34,344 bases of DNA from RGIG1995 sp045587445 (GCA_045587445.1 JAZNCH010000011.1:1-34344), one strand, 5' to 3'; shown: positions 22,099 through 30,538, counted from the first letter of the stretch. Made by a program: numbers and translations. The notes: a model not told the origin generated them from the sequence alone.

Positions 22099-22910
22099 TA
22101 TTTTTTAGTTTCTCCTCTTAATTTTCTTTCGGATTTCTCCTGAAGAATGTTAATAACGATAAGCAAAACAAGTATCGTTACGAAAATAAGCGACGACAAC
22201 GCGTACATATCGGGTTTAACCGTCTTCTTCGTCATTGCGAATATCTTAAGAGGCAACGTCTGGAAATCCGCCCCCGTAGTATAATAACTTATTACGAAGT
22301 CATCAAGCGACAGAGTAAACGCCATCAACGCACCTGAAACGACACCGGGCATTATTGCAGGCATAATAACCTTAAAAAATGCTTTAATAGGTGTACACCC
22401 CAAGTCCATTGCCGCCTCGTAGAGACTAACGTCAGTCTGTCTGAGCTTCGGCAAAACGTTTAATATAACGTAGGGTAAGTTAAAGGTAATGTGTGCTATC
22501 AAAAGTGTCCAAAAACTTAAATATTCTGTAAAACCGAGAAGTCTACCCGCGAATACGAACAAAAGCATTAGCGACACACCGGTTACAATATCGGGGTTCA
22601 TCATAGGCAAATTCGTTACGGTATTCATGGTATTATAGAGGAATTTACTTCTCATTTTATAGAGACCTACCGCCGCCACTGTTCCGAGAACGGTTGCTAT
22701 AAGTGCCGAAAGAACTGCCAAAATAAGCGTATTCGACAAAGCTTCAATAATATCGCTCTTCGAGAAAAGCTCGAAATACCATTTTAGCGAAAATCCCGTA
22801 AATACCGAAGTGCTCTTCGACTCGTTAAAGCTGAAGAACACCATTATAAGCAAGGGTGCATACAGCAAAATATATACACAGGTATTAAATATCTTTCCGA
22901 AAGTCTTCAT
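22098..22910 (-). CDS. potC: Polyamine ABC transporter permease PotC
   Basis: A 270-residue permease with about six hydrophobic segments. The EAA loop 'LYEAAMDLGCTPIKAFFKVI' (about 162-181) docks onto PotA. The N-terminal 'YAPLLIMVFFSFNES' and 'FSLKWYFELF' are typical of PotC/YdcV-type permeases. It overlaps potB by 4 bp (ATGA) and potD by 1 bp, so subunits are made in proportion. Length fits the family. Confidence 0.94.
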   Translation of the reverse strand: MKTFGKIFNTCVYILLYAPLLIMVFFSFNESKSTSVFTGFSLKWYFELFSKSDIIEALSNTLILAVLSALIATVLGTVAAVGLYKMRSKFLYNTMNTVTNLPMMNPDIVTGVSLMLLFVFAGRLLGFTEYLSFWTLLIAHITFNLPYVILNVLPKLRQTDVSLYEAAMDLGCTPIKAFFKVIMPAIMPGVVSGALMAFTLSLDDFVISYYTTGADFQTLPLKIFAMTKKTVKPDMYALSSLIFVTILVLLIVINILQEKSERKLRGETKK

Positions 22911-23728
22911 ATAACAAGCCCTCCCTCTTCGTCGGAGAACTTATTCATTACAGCCATACTGATTATAATCATAATCATCAATACAAGGCTGATAGAAGCA
23001 CCTAAATTGTAATTATAAGCCGCCTGCATCTGTCTTTCAATAGCATCGCCGACAAGCATAATCTTACCGTCGCCGAGCTTTTGGCTGATATAAAACGTAC
23101 TAACCGAGGGAACGAATACCATCGTAATTCCCGAAATAACACCGGGAAGGCTCAAAGGCATTATTACCCGACGCATCTTGTTAAAGCCGTTACAACCGAG
23201 GTCTTCCGCCGCCTCAAGCAAAGACGGCTCGATTTTGCTCATTACGGTATATATTGGCAAAATCATATAGGGCAAATAGTTATACACCATACCGAATATA
23301 ACAGCACCCGGAGTACCTATCATTTTTATAGGCTCAAGTCCAATTCCGGTAAGAAAGTTATTGATAATACCGTTCTTTTCAAGAATATTCATCCAAGAAT
23401 ACGTTCTGATAAGAAGGTTCATCCACATAGGCAGCATAACGAGCATCATCTGCAGTCTTCTTGACTGTTCGCTCTGTCTGCTAAGAAAATATGCAAAGGG
23501 ATAGCTTATAAGCAAACATATTACGGTAGCTAAAACCGAATACCACACCGACGTAAAGAATATGTCGCCGTATTCCTTTAATTCAATTATGTTATCAAAC
23601 GTAAACGCACCGCTTTTGTCCGTAAACGCATAGTAACCTACTATAAATAGGGGTACGACTATAAATATAACGGACCAAACAGTATAGGGTGCGTTTAACG
23701 CAACTGACCCCCAACCGCGTTTTTTCAT
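22907..23728 (-). CDS. potB: Polyamine ABC transporter permease PotB
   Basis: A 273-residue permease with six predicted TM segments. Typical PotB phrases are 'YTVWSVIFIVVPLFIVGYYA' near the start and 'LLIRTYSWMNILEKNGIIN' in the middle. The EAA loop is 'LLEAAEDLGCNGFNKMRRVI'. Its ATG overlaps the potA stop (ATGA) and its stop overlaps potC, giving tight translational coupling. With PotC it forms the channel for spermidine or putrescine. Confidence 0.94.
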   Translation of the reverse strand: MKKRGWGSVALNAPYTVWSVIFIVVPLFIVGYYAFTDKSGAFTFDNIIELKEYGDIFFTSVWYSVLATVICLLISYPFAYFLSRQSEQSRRLQMMLVMLPMWMNLLIRTYSWMNILEKNGIINNFLTGIGLEPIKMIGTPGAVIFGMVYNYLPYMILPIYTVMSKIEPSLLEAAEDLGCNGFNKMRRVIMPLSLPGVISGITMVFVPSVSTFYISQKLGDGKIMLVGDAIERQMQAAYNYNLGASISLVLMIMIIISMAVMNKFSDEEGGLVI

Positions 23729-24846
23729 TCTTCTACCTCTTCGACGTCGCTCATTCTGTCCATTTCGTCGCTGTACGTGCTGTAGTCGCCGTACTGTCCC
23801 GAATATTTGGACTTCTTCATAACGTGAATAGCGTCAGGCTCAATATAAAGCCCAACCTTATCGCCCACCTTGCTTTCATCGGTAGTCTGAATCATCCATT
23901 TAAAGCCTTCAACGTCAATAATAATTTCAAAATGAACGCCCCTGAAAAGAACGGAAGTAACTTCACCCACAAGCATTCCCTTTTCCACGGGAACAATATC
24001 AACGTCCTCAGGTCTGATTACGACGTCAACAGGTTCGTTCTTTTTGAAGCCTCTGTCAAGACAATCAAATATTTTGCCGACGAGGGACACCTTGTAATCA
24101 TCTTTCATAATGCCGTCGATAATGTTCGATTCACCGATAAAGTCGGCAACGAATGCGTTTTCGGGCTCGTTGTAGATGTCGATAGGAGTGCCTATCTGCT
24201 GAATCTTACCCTCGTGCATAACGACAACGGTGTCGGATAAGGACAAAGCTTCTTCTTGGTCGTGCGTTACGTATATAAAGGTTATTCCCAGTTTTCTTTG
24301 AATATTCTTAAGCTCGTTCTGCATATCCTTGCGGAGCTTAAGGTCAAGGGCTGCCAAAGGCTCGTCAAGAAGCAAAACCTTAGGCTCGTTTATAACGGCT
24401 CTTGCGATAGCGACTCTCTGTTGCTGCCCACCGGACAACCTTGCCACACTTCTCTTTTCAAAGCCCTGTAGATTAACGAGCTTGAGCATATCTTTTACTC
24501 TCTGCTCAATTTCCTTTTCGGGAACCTTGCTTACTCTGAGACCAAAAGCTATATTGTCATATACGTTATAGTTTGGGAAGAGAGCGTATCTCTGGAATAC
24601 GGTGTTAACAGGTCTTTTGTATGGCGGAACGCCTTTCTCGGACTTTCCGTCAAAAAAAACATCTCCCGACTGAGGCTGAATGAAACCGGCAATTATTCTG
24701 AGGGTGGTTGTTTTTCCGCAACCCGACTGCCCCAAAAGCGTAACAAACTCCTTGTCTTTTATAGACAAGTTTAAGTTGTCAAGCACCTTTTCGCCGTCAA
24801 ACTCCACGGTGATGTTCTTAAGTTCAATGATGTTTTTCTGGTTCAT
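23725..24846 (-). CDS. potA: Polyamine ABC transporter ATPase PotA
   Basis: A 373-residue ATPase. An in-frame ATG at 24855 directly abuts the AAAGGGGG ribosome binding site, so the ATG at 24846 (MNQKNIIELK) with about 9-nt spacing is preferred. Walker A is 'GQSGCGKTT' (39-47), the Q loop follows, the signature is 'LSGGQQQRVAIARA' (137-150), Walker B 'VLLLDEP' (157-163) and the switch His in 'THDQEEA'. The C-terminal 120 residues are a TOBE-type regulatory domain ('VVIRPEDVDIVP'). It powers uptake of polyamines. First gene of potABCD, preceded by a long leader. Confidence 0.96.
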   Translation of the reverse strand: MNQKNIIELKNITVEFDGEKVLDNLNLSIKDKEFVTLLGQSGCGKTTTLRIIAGFIQPQSGDVFFDGKSEKGVPPYKRPVNTVFQRYALFPNYNVYDNIAFGLRVSKVPEKEIEQRVKDMLKLVNLQGFEKRSVARLSGGQQQRVAIARAVINEPKVLLLDEPLAALDLKLRKDMQNELKNIQRKLGITFIYVTHDQEEALSLSDTVVVMHEGKIQQIGTPIDIYNEPENAFVADFIGESNIIDGIMKDDYKVSLVGKIFDCLDRGFKKNEPVDVVIRPEDVDIVPVEKGMLVGEVTSVLFRGVHFEIIIDVEGFKWMIQTTDESKVGDKVGLYIEPDAIHVMKKSKYSGQYGDYSTYSDEMDRMSDVEEVEE

Positions 24847-25235
24847 TTTTTGCATCCCCCTTTGCGGTAAAGACCGCGTACAGCTTCATAGTTAAGCTCT
24901 GCGCGAACCCCATATCGGGCTAACCCAACGCCCCCGCAAAGAGTTTGTTACAACCGTATATACGCCTTGCGATATGTAAAATAAAAACATTTCGCAAACT
25001 TAAACACGGTTGCAGCGTTCGGTTTCTCAATTTAAAGTTAATAGTAAACTTTAAAAACGGCTCTTGTTAAGAACTGCCCTGATATGTACATCTTGCCTTT
25101 TTTACGGAAGAAGTCTACACGCGTCCGTAAGATAGTAGAAAAAAGGTGATGATAGATTTTGTCAAACCTTTGCTTTTGACAAAAATGTTGGCACAGATGC
25201 AAAAATCGTCTATATATTTTATTTTTCGTGTACAA
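24847..25235 (-). promoter_or_regulatory. Long structured 5' leader of potABCD
   Basis: From the promoter at 25242 to the potA start is about 390 nt without a gene. On this strand it contains several hairpins: TTGTCAAA/TTTGACAA (25159-25182), TTACGG/CCGTAA (about 25101-25129), TTTAAAGTT/AACTTTAAA (25031-25055), AGCTT/AAGCT (about 24882-24898) and GCGGT/ACCGC (24864-24877) next to the ribosome binding site. This suggests cis regulation (riboswitch, attenuator or protein site), but no known riboswitch class is recognisable. Confidence 0.5.
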
Positions 25236-25241
25236 TAATAT

Positions 25242-25270
25242 ATTATATACTTTATATACTTTTCCGTCAA
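25242..25270 (-). promoter_or_regulatory. potABCD promoter
   Basis: On the - strand TTGACG (25265-25270) and TATAAT (25242-25247) are 17 bp apart within a very AT-rich stretch. Confidence 0.78.
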
Positions 25271-25427
25271 TAGTTTTTACATATTTTTCTTGCTTAATAC
25301 AAACAAAATATTGCCTAATTTTTTAAAACATATTTTTGTGAAAAAATAATCTACCCTCCCTGTGCGGAGCTGTAATAAGTACGCATAAGTGAAGTTTTTT
25401 CATTTTATTTTCATACACAAAACAAAA

Positions 25428-25465
25428 AACTGCCGTTTGACCTTTTATAATCAAACGACAGTCTT
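25428..25465 (-). terminator. Terminator after the P-II gene
   Basis: On the - strand ACTGTCGTTTGA and TCAAACGGCAGT pair around about 10 nt, followed by TTTTTTG. It ends the DUF1538/P-II operon. Confidence 0.92.
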
Positions 25466-25475
25466 TTTTATGTTC

Positions 25476-26156
25476 TTATATACCCATTACGGTATCAATA
25501 GGCATAGAAACGACTATACCTTTAGCGTCGCTATGCATACCGAAATGCTCGGTTATAGCTTTCATTATGGTAAGCTTCTTTTCGACCTCGGTTATTATAA
25601 GCAACATTTCTTTTTCTTCTTGCATACTCATACCCCAGAAGCCTATATCTTCTTCGTCTATAACCTGACGGCTGTGTATTACTGTACCGCCGCGAGCTCC
25701 CGCCTCTTTTGCCACTTTCATCGCCTCGTTGCTGAAGCCTCTATTCAATATAACTGTTATCATCGTATGGCTGTTACCCATAGTTTTTTCCTCATCTTTC
25801 TTATCTTCTTCCGTATTTTCGCCCTCTGCCATCATCTGCAAAAGAGCACCGCTTGCACCCGTTATGGGAAGTGTAAAGCCTATTCCGCCGTCAGCCTTAC
25901 TCATAGCCAACTCGTTATGCAACCTTTCAAGTGTTGCATCTGCCTTTTCTTTCGATGCCAAAGTCAATAACAATCTTTTCTCGGTACTTCCAAGACCAAG
26001 CATATCAAGTATCTCGCTTGAAGCAGTTCCCTCTGCAAGTATATTATATTTAACGTGAAGTCCTTCTTCTTTAAAAATTTCCGTCGCCATATTCGCGGAT
26101 CTTTCCGTCGTTATAACCATCAATCCGCGTATAGTCGGCACTTTTATTTTAACCAT
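25476..26156 (-). CDS. Double-domain P-II-like regulatory protein
   Basis: The frame extends upstream into the previous gene, but GGAGG just ahead of ATG 26156 sets the start (MVKIKVPTIRGLMVITTERS). The 226-residue product has two P-II/GlnB-like halves: residues 1-100 and 127-226, the second with 'AKEAGARGGTVIHSRQV' and ending 'GIVVSMPIDTVMGI'. An acidic linker (about 108-122, 'GENTEEDKKDEEK') joins them. P-II proteins bind ATP/ADP or other small ligands in inter-subunit clefts and control transporters or enzymes. It begins 1 nt after the stop of the DUF1538 membrane protein, so it most likely gates that transporter. No uridylylation tyrosine loop is obvious. Confidence 0.85.
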   Translation of the reverse strand: MVKIKVPTIRGLMVITTERSANMATEIFKEEGLHVKYNILAEGTASSEILDMLGLGSTEKRLLLTLASKEKADATLERLHNELAMSKADGGIGFTLPITGASGALLQMMAEGENTEEDKKDEEKTMGNSHTMITVILNRGFSNEAMKVAKEAGARGGTVIHSRQVIDEEDIGFWGMSMQEEKEMLLIITEVEKKLTIMKAITEHFGMHSDAKGIVVSMPIDTVMGI

Positions 26157-26157
26157 A

Positions 26158-27681
26158 TTATTCTTCCTCCAAGTCGATAATATCGTCGCTGAATTCGGGC
26201 ACTGCACTCGGCTCGATATTCTTTTCCAGCTTATCGGTCTTAAGTCTATATACAACACCCATTATCTGTATCGCGATAAGCGGTGTCAATGCAACCAATG
26301 CAACAACGCCAAACGCATCTGTCATAAGGTTTCCGCCGACCGCCGAACACGCACCTATACTTAACGGCAATAAAAACGTCGATGTCATAGGACCACTTGC
26401 AACGCCACCCGAGTCAAATGCTATACCGACAAACAGCTTCGGCACAACAAACGATAGAAGCAAAGCAATTACGTATCCGGGAATAACTATCCACATTATA
26501 GAAATACCGGTCAATACTCTGACCATAGCCAAGCCTACCGATACTGCAACGCCTACAGACATACAAGTATTCATAGCTTTTACGGATATAGCTCCGTCGG
26601 TTACGCTCTCGACCTGATGATTCAATATCTGTATTGCAGGCTCTGCCTTAACTATATAATAACCTATAAGCATACCTATAGGAATTATCACCCAGTTATA
26701 TTTAAAAAGTGCTAACTGTTCGCCAAGATGCACGCCTACAGGAGCAAAACCGAGGTTTACCCCGCACAAGAAAAGCACAAGTCCAACGTAGGTATAAGCT
26801 ATACCAATTGAAATCTTTGCTATCTGGTTTCCGTGGTATCTCCTACAAACGAGCTGAAATATAACGAATACAGCTACTATAGGAAGCAAAGAAACAAACA
26901 CTTCTTCTGCAAACTTCGGTATTCCACGCATAAACACGTTTGCAACATCTCTTGTAGTCGTTACGCTTTCAATATCCGTCAACGTATAATCAGCCGCTTC
27001 GGGTTTAAAAAAGCAGCCTAAAACCATTACCGCAAGAATAGGCCCTACGCTCGACAAAGCAACGAGACCAAAGCTGTCGCTGTCTGCGTTTTTATCGCTA
27101 CGAACAGACGCCAATCCGACACCCATCGCCATAATAAACGGAACGGTCATAGGACCGGTAGTAACACCGCCCGAGTCAAACGCAACCGATACAAAGTTTT
27201 TCGGAACAAAGAAAGACAGTGTCAACAATGCCACATAAAACACCAAAAGCATAGTAGAAAGACTAATCTGGTCTCTGATTCTAACGATAGACAAAGCAAG
27301 AAACAATCCTACACCTAATGCAACAGCAATTATAAGAATATTATTTGAGACCCCCGGCACCTGCTCCGCCAAAACCTGCAGGTCGGGCTCTGAAATTGTA
27401 ATAATAAAACCCATTATAAAACCGAGAAGAAGTACCGACAATACCCTTTTCGATTTTGATACCTGAACGCCTATACCCTCACCAAGCGGAGTCATAGCCA
27501 TTTCCGCACCGAGCTGGAAAAGTCCCATTCCGAGTATGAGCATCAATGCCCCTGTTAAAAACAGAACAATATGCCCAAGCTCCATAGGCACGAGGAATAT
27601 GCTTATAAGCAACACTATCGCGGTTATAGGCAAAACCGCACTCAGTGATTCTCTTGTTTTTTCTTTTAACTTAGGATTCAT
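26158..27681 (-). CDS. DUF1538 membrane protein (duplicated, transporter-like)
   Basis: A 507-residue polytopic protein with about 12 hydrophobic segments. It is an internal duplication: 'FDSGGVTTGPMTVPF' (168-182) repeats as 'FDSGGVASGPMTSTF' (422-436), and 'ISEPDLQVLAEQV' (95-107) resembles 'AEPAIQILNHQV' (346-357). Such inverted or direct repeats with Gly-rich re-entrant motifs are typical of ion-coupled transporters. It belongs to DUF1538, whose substrate is unknown to me. The co-encoded double P-II protein suggests control by nucleotide or carbon/nitrogen status. Starts at ATG behind a weak GGTAGAAG site, with its own promoter. Confidence 0.88.
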   Translation of the reverse strand: MNPKLKEKTRESLSAVLPITAIVLLISIFLVPMELGHIVLFLTGALMLILGMGLFQLGAEMAMTPLGEGIGVQVSKSKRVLSVLLLGFIMGFIITISEPDLQVLAEQVPGVSNNILIIAVALGVGLFLALSIVRIRDQISLSTMLLVFYVALLTLSFFVPKNFVSVAFDSGGVTTGPMTVPFIMAMGVGLASVRSDKNADSDSFGLVALSSVGPILAVMVLGCFFKPEAADYTLTDIESVTTTRDVANVFMRGIPKFAEEVFVSLLPIVAVFVIFQLVCRRYHGNQIAKISIGIAYTYVGLVLFLCGVNLGFAPVGVHLGEQLALFKYNWVIIPIGMLIGYYIVKAEPAIQILNHQVESVTDGAISVKAMNTCMSVGVAVSVGLAMVRVLTGISIMWIVIPGYVIALLLSFVVPKLFVGIAFDSGGVASGPMTSTFLLPLSIGACSAVGGNLMTDAFGVVALVALTPLIAIQIMGVVYRLKTDKLEKNIEPSAVPEFSDDIIDLEEE

Positions 27682-27715
27682 CTTCTACCATCTTTCTTGC
27701 GTCTTTTACTGTATT

Positions 27716-27744
27716 ATTATAACAAACATTTTGAGTTATTACAA
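27716..27744 (-). promoter_or_regulatory. Promoter of the DUF1538/P-II operon
   Basis: On the - strand TTGTAA (27739-27744) and TATAAT (27716-27721) have a 17-bp spacer, 35 bp upstream of the DUF1538 start. Confidence 0.75.
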
Positions 27745-27814
27745 CCCATTTTGGTAATTATTGTGTTTTTTAACTGTTTATAAATATTATTGCATTTACT
27801 ACCATTTGTACTAA

Positions 27815-27990
27815 TATTTTCGGGAGAAACACGTATGGGAATCAAGTCGAAGTGTTGATACTTTTAGGTCAGTGCTTTGGCACCTGCTTATCCAACTTTA
27901 TTTAGTGCGATAGGGGAACGAATTATTTTAGACAAATAAAATAATATTTGCAGAAACTTAGATAAGCCTTCTCCGGCGGAGAAGGCTTAT
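27815..27990 (+). ncRNA. Possible structured small RNA (unassigned)
   Basis: This gene-free stretch has a promoter-like TTGCAT / 16 bp / TAATAT just before it (about 27791-27818). It contains a long hairpin (GTTGATA ... AGGT-CA-GTGC-TTTG-GCAC-CT ... TATCCAAC, about 27856-27902), a second stem ATTATTTTA/TAAAATAAT (about 27924-27947), and ends in a 13-bp perfect hairpin (27962-27990). Together these look like a 150-180 nt RNA. I could not assign it to 6S, SRP, tmRNA or a riboswitch. Confidence 0.35.
27962..27990. repeat. 13-bp perfect hairpin ATAAGCCTTCTCC
   Basis: ATAAGCCTTCTCC and GGAGAAGGCTTAT pair around GGC. No strict T tract follows on either strand (GTTGTTCT on +). It could be a REP-type element or the 3' end of the candidate RNA. 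Confidence 0.6.
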
Positions 27991-28009
27991 GTTGTTCTCA
28001 AAAACAATT

Positions 28010-28033
28010 ATCCCCCCGCTGATGCGGGGGGAT
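28010..28033 (-). terminator. Terminator of the Cys/Gly miniprotein gene
   Basis: ATCCCCCCGC and GCGGGGGGAT pair around a 4-nt loop; on the - strand ATAATTGTTTTT follows. It lies 15 bp beyond the miniprotein's stop codon. Confidence 0.85.
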
Positions 28034-28048
28034 AGCCACTTTTATCGA

Positions 28049-28174
28049 TTAGTTACCGCAGCCACAGCCGCAACCACAACCGCCTCCACAGTTGCAAAGG
28101 AAGAAGAGCACGAGGCAGATAGCGATTATAACCCAGATATTTTCACAGTCGAAAAGGTTACACAAGCAGTTCAT
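28049..28174 (-). CDS. Cys/Gly-rich membrane miniprotein (41 aa)
   Basis: A short gene on the - strand: a strong AAAGGAGG site, ATG at 28174 and TAA ending at 28049, then a terminator, all as for a real transcript. The product starts MNCLCNLFDCENIWVIIAIC, has one TM helix (about residues 13-26) and ends in alternating Cys and Gly (27-40) plus a final Asn. Ten of 41 residues are Cys. I recall similar unannotated miniproteins in Clostridia. Possible roles are metal binding, surface cross-linking or spore-coat association; none is shown by the sequence. Confidence 0.7.
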   Translation of the reverse strand: MNCLCNLFDCENIWVIIAICLVLFFLCNCGGGCGCGCGCGN

Positions 28175-28369
28175 AGTTAACCTCCTTTCGGGGAAAGCGA
28201 ATTTTTCTTTACCCTGATATTATTCTATGACAGAGGTTAATTTTGGTTTTCGTTATGCCATATTACAAAAGAATTATATTTTCAACATTAACGATATTTT
28301 TAAAATTCCGCTTACTTTTTAAAGGGTTATTCCCTTTTGTTTTTTTAAGAAAAAAATCTTAATATTTTT

Positions 28370-28951
28370 TTATCCCCTTTTCAAAAAAAGTCCCGCAAAG
28401 AGATACATACACATAAAGAGCAACGTGAAATTATAGCCCGAGTAAAACAACACCCATATAGCGACACTTCCGACGAGAATAATACAGACCATAGAGCAAA
28501 ATGACATAACCCTTTCAACTGTATTTGGCGGCAGTGTTAATAGCAGTATTTTTTCAAGTATTTGTCCGCCGTCGAGCGATTTTATCGGAAGAACGTTTAT
28601 TGCCACAAGAACTATATTGCTCTGCTTAAAGAATTCCACAACATTACTTTCCGGCAATATCCCGCACACACCTATCATAAGAATATTAACCGCTATTCCC
28701 GCCGAGCTTATTGCAATATCGGCTTTGTACGACGAAAGGTATGGCGTTTTTTTTATATCAACCCCAAAAGGAAGAACGGTTATCTGCTTTACAGGCTGAC
28801 CGCAGACAAGCATTACGAAAAGATGCCCAAGCTCGTGAAAAAAGGCTGCAGCAAACGGAATAAAATATATAAAGTCCCTCCCAAAAAACGCTAACAATGC
28901 AAAAAAAATAAGAGTCGGAAGGGCAAATTTTACACTTGTTTTATTTGCCAA
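28370..28951 (-). CDS. M50 site-2 protease family protein (SpoIVFB-like)
   Basis: A 193-residue membrane metalloprotease. The zinc motif 'HELGH' (39-43) lies in the second hydrophobic helix, and 'NVLPIKSLDGGQIL' (119-132) gives the third ligand D127 in the N-x-x-P-x-x-x-L-D-G motif. Four to six TM segments are visible and no PDZ or CBS domain, so this is the compact SpoIVFB-type form. Such enzymes cleave TM segments of signalling proteins, for example pro-sigma-K in sporulation. The start is TTG (28951), the only start after an in-frame stop, with GGTG upstream. Its substrate cannot be told. Confidence 0.87.
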   Translation of the reverse strand: MANKTSVKFALPTLIFFALLAFFGRDFIYFIPFAAAFFHELGHLFVMLVCGQPVKQITVLPFGVDIKKTPYLSSYKADIAISSAGIAVNILMIGVCGILPESNVVEFFKQSNIVLVAINVLPIKSLDGGQILEKILLLTLPPNTVERVMSFCSMVCIILVGSVAIWVLFYSGYNFTLLFMCMYLFAGLFLKRG

Positions 28952-29128
28952 AATATATCACCGCCATAAGAATAATAGTGAATATAAGAAAGAGCAATAT
29001 TTTTTTCAAAAGGCAAACACTTCTTTCAGGTTTTATTATGTGAAAACAATATACTCATCAAAACAGAAAAATATGACTAATTCACGGCATTTAAAGCCAA
29101 AAAAATGATTATTTTACTTCGTTAAATG

Positions 29129-29157
29129 TTGACAAATTGGATAAGTTGACATATAAT
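29129..29157 (+). promoter_or_regulatory. Aspartokinase promoter (full consensus)
   Basis: TTGACA (29129-29134) and TATAAT (29152-29157) are 17 bp apart. Only about 30 nt separate it from the start codon, too little for a lysine riboswitch. Confidence 0.93.
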
Positions 29158-29191
29158 GTAATGTATATTTAGTTAAAAAGGAGAGAATGTT

Positions 29192-30520
29192 GTGAAAAGA
29201 GATCACATAAAGACAGTAAAATTTGGCGGAAGTTCACTCAGTGATGCTAATCAGTTTAAAAAAGTTGCCAATATTATACTTTCCGACGAAAACAGAAGAT
29301 ATGTTGTACCCTCCGCACCGGGTAAGAGATATAAGGACGATGTTAAAGTAACCGATATGCTCTACAAGTGCAATTCACTTGCAGAAAGAGGCGAGTCTAT
29401 CGACGTTTATTTTGACGGAATCAAAAAAAGATATAACGAAATTATTCAAGGACTCGGTTTGACCGATTTTTCACTTGAAGAAGATTTTGAAATTGTTAAG
29501 GATAACATAAAGAACAAGGCAGGAAGCGACTATGCGGCAAGCCGAGGCGAATTTCTCAACGGTAAAATTCTTGCGGCATACCTCGGATTTGATTTTATAG
29601 ACGCTGCAGACGTTATTTTCTTTAAAGAAGACGGCAAGTTTGACGAAGATAAGACAAATGCAGTTTTGAAAGGGTTGCTCAAGACTCACGAAAAGGCAGT
29701 CATTCCCGGTTTCTACGGTTCTAAACCCGACGGCTCAATTAAGACGTTCAGCCGTGGCGGTTCCGACATTACCGGTTCTATCGTAGCAAGAGCTTGCGAT
29801 GCTGATATTTACGAAAACTGGACAGACGTTTCGGGATTCCTTATGGCTGACCCGAGAATTATTGATAACCCCAAGCCTATTGAGGTTATAACGTACAGAG
29901 AGCTGCGTGAGCTTTCATATATGGGTGCGACAGTCCTCCACGAAGATGCAATCTTTCCGGTAAGAACAGTTGGTATTCCCGTACAAATTAAGAATACAAA
30001 CGACCCCGATGCTCCCGGTACGCTTATCGTTCCCAAGACCGATAAGGTAGACAACGAGCACGTTATTACGGGTATTGCGGGTAAAAAGAACTTCTCCGTT
30101 ATTACACTCGAACAGGATATGATGAACTCTGCCGTAGGCTTTGGAAGAAGAGTTCTTGAAGTGTTTGAGAGACACAATATGGTATTTGAACACCTCCCCT
30201 CAGGTATTGATACTATGAGTGTTGTTCTCAGCACAGGACAACTCGAAAACCACAGAGAAGAACTTATTAACGAGCTTTGCCGCGAAGTTGAACCCGACTG
30301 CATTTATATTGAAGATAATCTTGCATTACTTGCGGTTGTTGGTCGCGGTATGGTTGGTGAAAGAGGCACCGCAGCGAGAGTATTCGGTGCAATCGCTAAG
30401 GCAGGAGTCAACCTCAGAATGATTGATCAAGGCTCAAGCGAATTAAACATAATTGTCGGCGTTGACGAAAACGACCTCGAAATTGCAATGAAGGCAATTT
30501 ACGAAGAATTTGTTAAATAA
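29192..30520 (+). CDS. Aspartate kinase
   Basis: A 442-residue enzyme phosphorylating aspartate, the first step toward lysine, threonine, methionine and diaminopimelate. The kinase starts with 'VKFGGSSLSDANQF' (9-22, K10-F-G-G-S-S), followed by 'VPSAPGKR' and 'FSRGGSDITGSIVA', the catalytic and substrate-binding loops. Residues about 305-440 hold two ACT domains ('VITLEQDMMNSAVGFGRRVL', 'LLAVVGRGMVGERGTAARVF') for feedback control. Start is GTG after AAAAGGAGAG. It is a single-gene unit ended by a strong terminator. No riboswitch precedes it, so control is probably at the enzyme level. Confidence 0.94.
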   Translation: MKRDHIKTVKFGGSSLSDANQFKKVANIILSDENRRYVVPSAPGKRYKDDVKVTDMLYKCNSLAERGESIDVYFDGIKKRYNEIIQGLGLTDFSLEEDFEIVKDNIKNKAGSDYAASRGEFLNGKILAAYLGFDFIDAADVIFFKEDGKFDEDKTNAVLKGLLKTHEKAVIPGFYGSKPDGSIKTFSRGGSDITGSIVARACDADIYENWTDVSGFLMADPRIIDNPKPIEVITYRELRELSYMGATVLHEDAIFPVRTVGIPVQIKNTNDPDAPGTLIVPKTDKVDNEHVITGIAGKKNFSVITLEQDMMNSAVGFGRRVLEVFERHNMVFEHLPSGIDTMSVVLSTGQLENHREELINELCREVEPDCIYIEDNLALLAVVGRGMVGERGTAARVFGAIAKAGVNLRMIDQGSSELNIIVGVDENDLEIAMKAIYEEFVK

Positions 30521-30538
30521 GATAACTACAGTTAACAT

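Noticed and set aside
27989..28180. + strand frame of 63 codons over the Cys/Gly miniprotein
   Set aside because: The opposite strand has the ribosome binding site, terminator and sensible product; the + frame has none.
29158..29191. Lysine riboswitch in front of aspartokinase
   Set aside because: The consensus promoter leaves only about 30 nt of leader, far too short for that riboswitch.
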